Assembly (NCBI GenBank): GCA_001574975.1 | Contig: KQ965846.1 | Coordinates: 4,958 to 68,957, forward strand | Source of the DNA: Gonapodya prolifera JEL478 | Taxonomy: Eukaryota > Monoblepharomycota > Monoblepharidomycetes > Monoblepharidales > Gonapodyaceae | DNA: 64,000 nucleotides | Direction of reading: 5' to 3' | Shown: positions 59,039-64,000 of the stretch, piece after piece | Layout: each line of letters opens with the position of its first letter | How positions within the stretch are numbered: position 1 is the stretch's first letter | Notes under the pieces: generated by a model | What the model was told of the DNA's origin: nothing | What the model saw: only the letters and a program-made list of their open reading frames with translations | Database searches by the model: none | Translations under genes and position numbers: made by a program

Positions 59039-59862
59039 GGAGGAGGAGGAGGTTCAGGGTTGGAGGGTGTGATGTGGAGGTGTGTGGTGGATGTCGTGTG
59101 TAGAGGCGAAGGCCGAGTTTTTTTTTTATCGTATGGACGCCGGTCGGGTGGACTTTATACCAGGCGCGGGCCGAGGTGCAGGCTGTTCTGGAGCGGGCAC
59201 GTGTTGGAACAATGGACGAGGTGCCCCGTGGCAGTTAGCACCGTATTGTGAGATTGTCGTCGCTTAGATGGTAGACTATGAGGAAGAAGAATGGTTTATT
59301 CTTGAGCTCTGCCTGGTCGGTGCAAAAAACAAGGTTGGATTAGGGCAAACACGAGTTGGAGGAGTACATTCGAGAAGTGCAACGTGAAGACGCGCAAGGC
59401 GGTCACTTTACCGGCGGGGATTCGGGCAGGCGGGCAGTTCAGCGAGGTTGGGACGACGCCTGGCACCGAGTGTTATAACAGCCGGTTATTACGACTTTGC
59501 GTACAAAGCAAGTTTTAAGTATAGGGCAGTGGTAGGCAAACGAAGCCTAAAGTCTCCCTTGAAATAGGCAGGGGGCGTAGAGTTCGCTTTGGACGACCCG
59601 AGAAACACCCGAGTTCCACCGAAACCCCATTCAAGGTACATTCTATTAGCGAATAAGCTATTACTCTGGTATATTGCCCCGCGTGACGCACACTCGGCGT
59701 ATTTCGGGCTGTTGGGAGTCAGTGCTCGGGCTTTTTCACCAAACCGCGGCGCCCTCAATTGGACTTGGGGCGGTTCAGCCCTATAAAAAATGGGTGGCAC
59801 TCTGCTTTACTCTCTCTTTCATTTCAACACTTCCCCCGGTCTTCTCTCGGAAACCCGCAGCG
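59039..59862. other. intergenic region with promoter of the MFS permease
   Basis: 824 bp without a supported gene. A TATA-like element lies near its right end. Both strands have short open frames at 59489-59880 that show no motif. Confidence 0.4.
59782..59788 (+). promoter_or_regulatory. TATA box of the MFS permease
   Basis: TATAAAA in CCCTATAAAAAATGGG lies 75 bp upstream of the ATG at 59863 and is followed by a pyrimidine-rich CTTTACTCTCTCTTTC stretch, a common fungal core-promoter layout. Confidence 0.6.
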
Positions 59863-62600
59863 ATGGTGCAGTGGGCGTGAGTCTTGATGACTTGAATATT
59901 CCGAGTTGAGCGGGGTAACTGAACCCCTCCTACCGTCGGAACCAAACGCACCTCGACGTACCGGACGACAGAGTGGACTACATTGTCGATAGCGGAAGCT
60001 ACGATATCCGTAACTTCTTTCGGGCCGCCAAGACCGGAGATGGAAAGGCCCAGTCGGAGGAGGACAAGCTGGTGTGTTCATTGGTTTCCCGCTGGGTAGT
60101 GAGGAAGCCCTCGCTGACGTCTTCACTCCGCTGAAAAAGCTGCCGCCTGTCACATGGGATCCCGAGGTGGAGAAGCGGTTAGTGCGGAAGCTGGACTTTA
60201 GGAGTGAGTGGTGGTAGAAAGGGGGGATCAAGGGGATGTTCCGGAGACTCACTCTCGGATGACCACGCAGTTATGCCCATCGTGTGGATCATTTTCTTCA
60301 TCGCCTACATTGTGAGTAGCCGCAAACGCATTCCGGGCACCCCGACGACCCGCGACTGACTCGCTCGATATCAAACAACGCCGAATCCAAGGACCGTGCC
60401 GTGAGTCTCCACTCGTGCTTCTCCGTCACTCTTATGTCTCACCGTGAATTTGTGAATTCCTCGTCCCAGAACCTCGCCAACGTGAAAGTCCTCGCCACAG
60501 GCACCCCCGACTCCATCGAGAACTCCGTCGGCACTGTCGGCACGCAATACAACTGGGCAATCTCCCTGCCTTACTGGGGCTTCCTGGTTGCTGAGATTCC
60601 GAGTAACATTGCTCTGGTGAGTCAGTGCAATTCGTCATCGTCGAAGAGTGACACGATGTGACACGACAACGACAACTAGAAAAAATTCACTGCCCGGTTC
60701 TGGCTCGCCCGTATCATTGTGTCCTGGGGCATTGTCGTCATGTGCATGGCCGCGGTGTCTAACCCTGCTGGTGAGTCTCCGGGAAGAGACGGAGTGGAGT
60801 GGAGGCGTTCGAGTGAAGGGCGTACCGAGCCCTAGCTAGGCGCGAAGTGCTAATCGAGGACTTGAATATGAATGATGGAGTGTTTGCGTTGCGTCTCACA
60901 CATCACCATCCTGCAAAGGTCTCCTCGTTGCGCGCTTCGCCCTCGGCTTGGCCGAAGCCGGTCTCATTCCCGGTGTGTTCTAGTGAGTCCCACCTTGAAC
61001 GCAACATCATCATTTCCATCGTTGTAACCTTCTTTTTCTCCCCGCAGCTACTTCACCTTCTGGGTACGTTCTTCCCTTCACCCCCGTCATAACCTCGCCC
61101 TCACTTATCCCACAACAGTACAAACCCACGGAACGCGCTACACGAAACGCCATCTTCTACACCGCCGTCAGTGTCGGTGGAGGCGTTTCAGGTCTGATCG
61201 CCATCGCCCTGGAACGCATGAACGGGATTGCTGGACTCAAAGCGTGGCAATGGGTGCGTTATTCCCCTAGTCGCGACGCTGCGCCAAAATCCTGACACCA
61301 GCGTGATTCAGGTGTTCATCCTTGAGGGAATCCCCGCCATCATCATTGGCGTCATCACATACGTCTACCTTCCCGAGTTCCCTCACAGCCCAACCACGTA
61401 CCTAGTAAGTATGACCACGCCGGACGTATACCCCAAGTCTCTCGTTTACGCCCTCACCGCTTTTAGACTCCCGAGGAGCAAGACGTCGCCATCCGCCGCT
61501 TGCCCAAGAACGCTCCCTCCATGCACGACAAGACGTTCGTCCTGAGCGAGGCGATCACTTTGTTCTTGCAACCGGCGCAATGGCTGGTGGGTTTTCGCGC
61601 TTTTACTGCTTGTTCGACTCTCGTTTGACGCGTCATTTTGTCGACAGTTTATGTTCAGCTTCTTCTGCATGTCGTTCGGTATTGTCGGCACCTCCAACTT
61701 CCTGCCATCGATTCTCATGTGAGTTTCTGTCAATCCCGAAATCGTTATCCATTCCACCCTTTACACGAGCCACCGCGCCGTCATAGGGGTATGGGATTCA
61801 CTACTCCCACACAGAGCAACCTGTTCAGTGCTTTCCCGAGCTTCTGGGGTATCATTACATACGGTATCCCAGCTTGGCACTCGGACTACACCCGTGAGCG
61901 TGTGTGGCACGGACTGAGTGAGTAGTTTTGTCCTCCTGGCTCAATCATGGACCAAATACTAACCACGCGATCAAACGCACGTACAGTCCCCTCGATTATC
62001 TGCACGATTTCGGTAGCCCTGATGGTCACTGCAGCCAAGAACCCACCCACCGCCACGAACCCCGGATTCATGCCCAACTGGGCTCGGTACCTCATGTTCT
62101 TCGGTATCGGAATCCAGTCCGGATCCCAGCCAGTCCTTATCAACGTGCGTAATATGCTATGAAACCATATGTTGCAACTTTAACCCTCTGTTCTAACGGT
62201 ACCGTTTTCTTTGACAACAGTTCCGTCAGAGCACTCTAGGTGGTTCGACACAGGCAGGTCTTGGTATCAGTGCCGTACTCATCAGTCAGGCCATCGCGCA
62301 AATCAGTGCGCCTTTCTTGTTCCCCAACTCTGACGCTCCTCTGGTAAGCCACCTATTCCCTTCCTCCTCCCTCGCACCATCGTGCTCACAATCACCTCCT
62401 GCTCACAGTACGTCAACGGCCTCACCATTGCCGGAGTCGTGTTCGGCATGGGCGTCGGTTTCTACTCTCTGATCCCCCTTGCCCTGCGATACCAGAACAA
62501 ACTTGCCCGCAAGCGCATGGCAGAGCTCGGAACCAACACGGAGGGTACCGATGAAAAGGCGGAGAAGGATGTCGAGCTTGCGGAAACGTCGGCTGTTTAG
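59863..62600 (+). CDS. MFS permease of the Dal5/Tna1 anion:cation symporter family
   Basis: The family carries organic anions such as allantoate, ureidosuccinate, nicotinate or pantothenate across the plasma membrane. ATG at 59863 gives MVQW, and early introns lead to GVFIGFPLGSEEALADVFTP and DPEVEKRLVRKLDFR, the usual motif before helix 1 (VMPIVWIIFFIAYI). Then VGTQYNWAISLPYWGFLVAE, ARFWLARIIVSWGIVVMC, LLVARFALGLAEAGLIPGVF, NAIFYTAVSVGGGVSGLIAI and ILEGIPAIIIGVITYVYLPE. The second half shows FFCMSFGIVGTSNFLPSILM, YGIPAWHSDYTRERVWH and STLGGSTQAGLGISAVLISQ, ending EKDVELAETSAV. About a dozen helices and ten or more small introns. Substrate not decidable. Confidence 0.85.
60771..60920 (+). repeat. 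longer MFS intron with a motif resembling the ABCG intron repeat
   Basis: This intron follows AAVSNPAG and is about 145 bp, longer than its neighbours. It contains ACCGAGCCCTAGCTAGGCGC then GAAGTGCTAA, which recalls AACCCGAGGCCTAAGCACGA from the ABCG copy A read on the other strand. The match is short. Confidence 0.3.
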
Positions 62601-62875
62601 AGTGAAAACGGTCGCCTTTCCCTTTGCAGATACCTTTGTATCTACGGTTTTGATCCGTGCTACGTAATCTAATAACATATGCATTCATTGACTCACGATT
62701 GTTTGAGCATCTCTCGGAAACACCGGTACTGTCCAAACGTTCCACATTTTCCTGAAGCGACGACACATAACAGGTGGACTCAACTTTTTCTAATTGACGA
62801 TCTACATATATAGTAGTACCACACGCTTGTATCACACCCTACTAGTCCAATGACTCAATCAAATATGAGATAGCG
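62601..62875. other. convergent 3' region between MFS and VMP1
   Basis: 275 bp between opposing stop codons; should contain both polyadenylation signals. No ORF of interest. Confidence 0.4.
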
Positions 62876-64000
62876 CTACAGAAAGCTTGATGCCGCACCG
62901 TCCCATTTCGGGGGACCCGGTGAATCCAAAAACACACTTTGCGTCATGAGCGGGTCTTCGATCATGGACTGCTCCAAGGTTCCGTCTTCATCGTCACTCA
63001 TCAGAGAGGAAGACGGCGGCGATACGGTGGGTGATCGAGAAGGCGTGGATGTTGGCGACGCCGCTTCTGACCGTCCAATGGCGTTCTTGCGTGCGTTTAT
63101 CAAAGCGTCCAGCTGTGTGTGATGCTCCTTTCGCAGCTGGTCCTTGGCCAACGCTTTGACCATACTGGCAATAAAGTAGAGTGTCATCGACACGATGATG
63201 AAGTTCCAGATGCTGCCGACGAGGCTTGTACCCCCCTATTTTGAGGCGATGGGAAGTCTATCAGAACAGCCATTCCACCCAGCATAGCACGATTATCCTT
63301 ACTTCGCCTACGTCTCCTTGCATCAGCGATGCGACTTGCTTGTTGACAAACTTCGATGCCGCATCATGTGCAAAGGGGAAATGCTGCTCAACTTGACTCA
63401 GTGTCCACTCGATCGTGTCGCGAGAGAACACAAGAATCACAATGCACGTCTGGATGGACGACTTGATGACTGCTTTACCCAGGAACGTCGCGCCAAAAAA
63501 TGTGTAGAAAGGAACCATGTAGTGACCGCATAGAATTCCAGCGAGATCGAAGAGTGGGTTCGGGATCTGGGTAGAGGATTGATCGTTAATTTCTTTGGTC
63601 GGCAAAGAGATGATGAACTTTACGAAACGTACTGATGCGCAAAGTACGATGCCAAAGAAACCAAGTTGTCGAAGGACACGAAGCATGACAAGCTTTGCCT
63701 TGTCCTCAATTGCCAGCTGGTGGAACGGCGTTTTCTCCAACTCAGCTATTTCTTCGAGAATATCTTCTTCTCGATTGTCGTCGATTCGCTGGGCACTTGC
63801 GGCTGGTGTTGTGTTCCAACTTGGGCTTCAACGTCAAAAGGATGGTTGTGACTAAACTCACCTGCCCGAGCGACAAAGTAAGGTGGCATTTCGCCAATCG
63901 AGGTGCCGGTGCCCCACAAAAACGACTCTAAGAAGACCATCCCATAGATCTTCCAGAGAGTGAGAGGCTCAGGTGTGGTGGTCTGGCACAAAAACCTGGG
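62876..64000 (-). CDS. VMP1: VMP1 (vacuole membrane protein 1), 5' end outside window
   Basis: VMP1 is an ER scramblase of the DedA/VTT superfamily needed for autophagosome formation. The right-most exon reads TTTPEPLTLWKIYGMVFLES, FLWGTGTSIGEMPPYFVARA, the VMP1 hallmark. After an intron: ILEEIAELEKTPFHQLAIED, KAKLVMLRVLRQLGFFGIVL, PNPLFDLAGILCGHYMVPFY and TFFGATFLGKAVIKSSIQ, then FVNKQVASLMQGDVGE. The last exon has a membrane span (MTLYFIASMVKALAKDQ), a Ser/Pro-rich acidic tail and ends WDGAASSFL with a stop at 62876. The N-terminus and start lie beyond position 64000. Confidence 0.9.

Overview
This 64 kb window looks like nuclear DNA of a filamentous or zoosporic fungus. The genes are dense, sit on both strands and are cut by many short introns (mostly about 45-80 nt, GT..AG). 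Many neighbours share short divergent promoters. Fungal hallmarks include two Zn2Cys6 transcription factors, a full-size ABCG transporter, Mgr2, Ctk2, Elp4 and a Dal5-type MFS permease. A VMP1 homologue and a three-repeat severin suggest an early-diverging lineage (chytrid grade), but this is inference. I see no operons, CRISPR arrays, insertion sequences or recognisable virus-like elements. Positions 18238-18512 are a run of N.

Layout. 0.3-10 kb holds housekeeping genes: severin(-), ELP4(+), a UPF0132-like membrane protein(-), Ran GTPase(+), Ctk2 cyclin(-) and SHQ1(+). 10-15 kb is an AT-rich, strongly CpG-depleted island with no convincing gene but several internal duplications and hairpins. 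15-30 kb holds Mgr2/ROMO1(-), indoleamine 2,3-dioxygenase(+, interrupted by the gap), LAS1(-), the full-size ABCG transporter(-) and mevalonate kinase(-). 30-43 kb holds a transcription factor with a C-terminal zinc cluster(+), an Ala/Glu/Pro-rich protein ending in a polybasic CaaX-like tail(-), a small secreted protein(-), a large modular surface protein(+) and La protein(+), followed by tRNA-Phe(-). 43.8-45.8 kb is a second CpG-depleted island. 46-57 kb is a reshuffled accessory locus: one complete-looking short-chain dehydrogenase (SDR), two truncated SDR copies, two damaged ankyrin-repeat gene copies and a second Zn2Cys6 factor. 57-64 kb holds a UMP-CMP kinase with terminal membrane segments(+), a Dal5-family permease(+) and VMP1(-), which runs off the right edge.

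How the genes relate. Most are independent housekeeping functions: wobble-uridine modification, H/ACA snoRNP assembly, rRNA processing, nuclear transport, sterol precursors, mitochondrial import, autophagy. The notable material lies in the two CpG-poor islands, the SDR/ankyrin/zinc-cluster locus, the 37-41 kb surface protein with a duplicated unrecognised domain, and the ABCG transporter, whose second ATP site looks degenerate and whose introns carry a GC-rich repeat.
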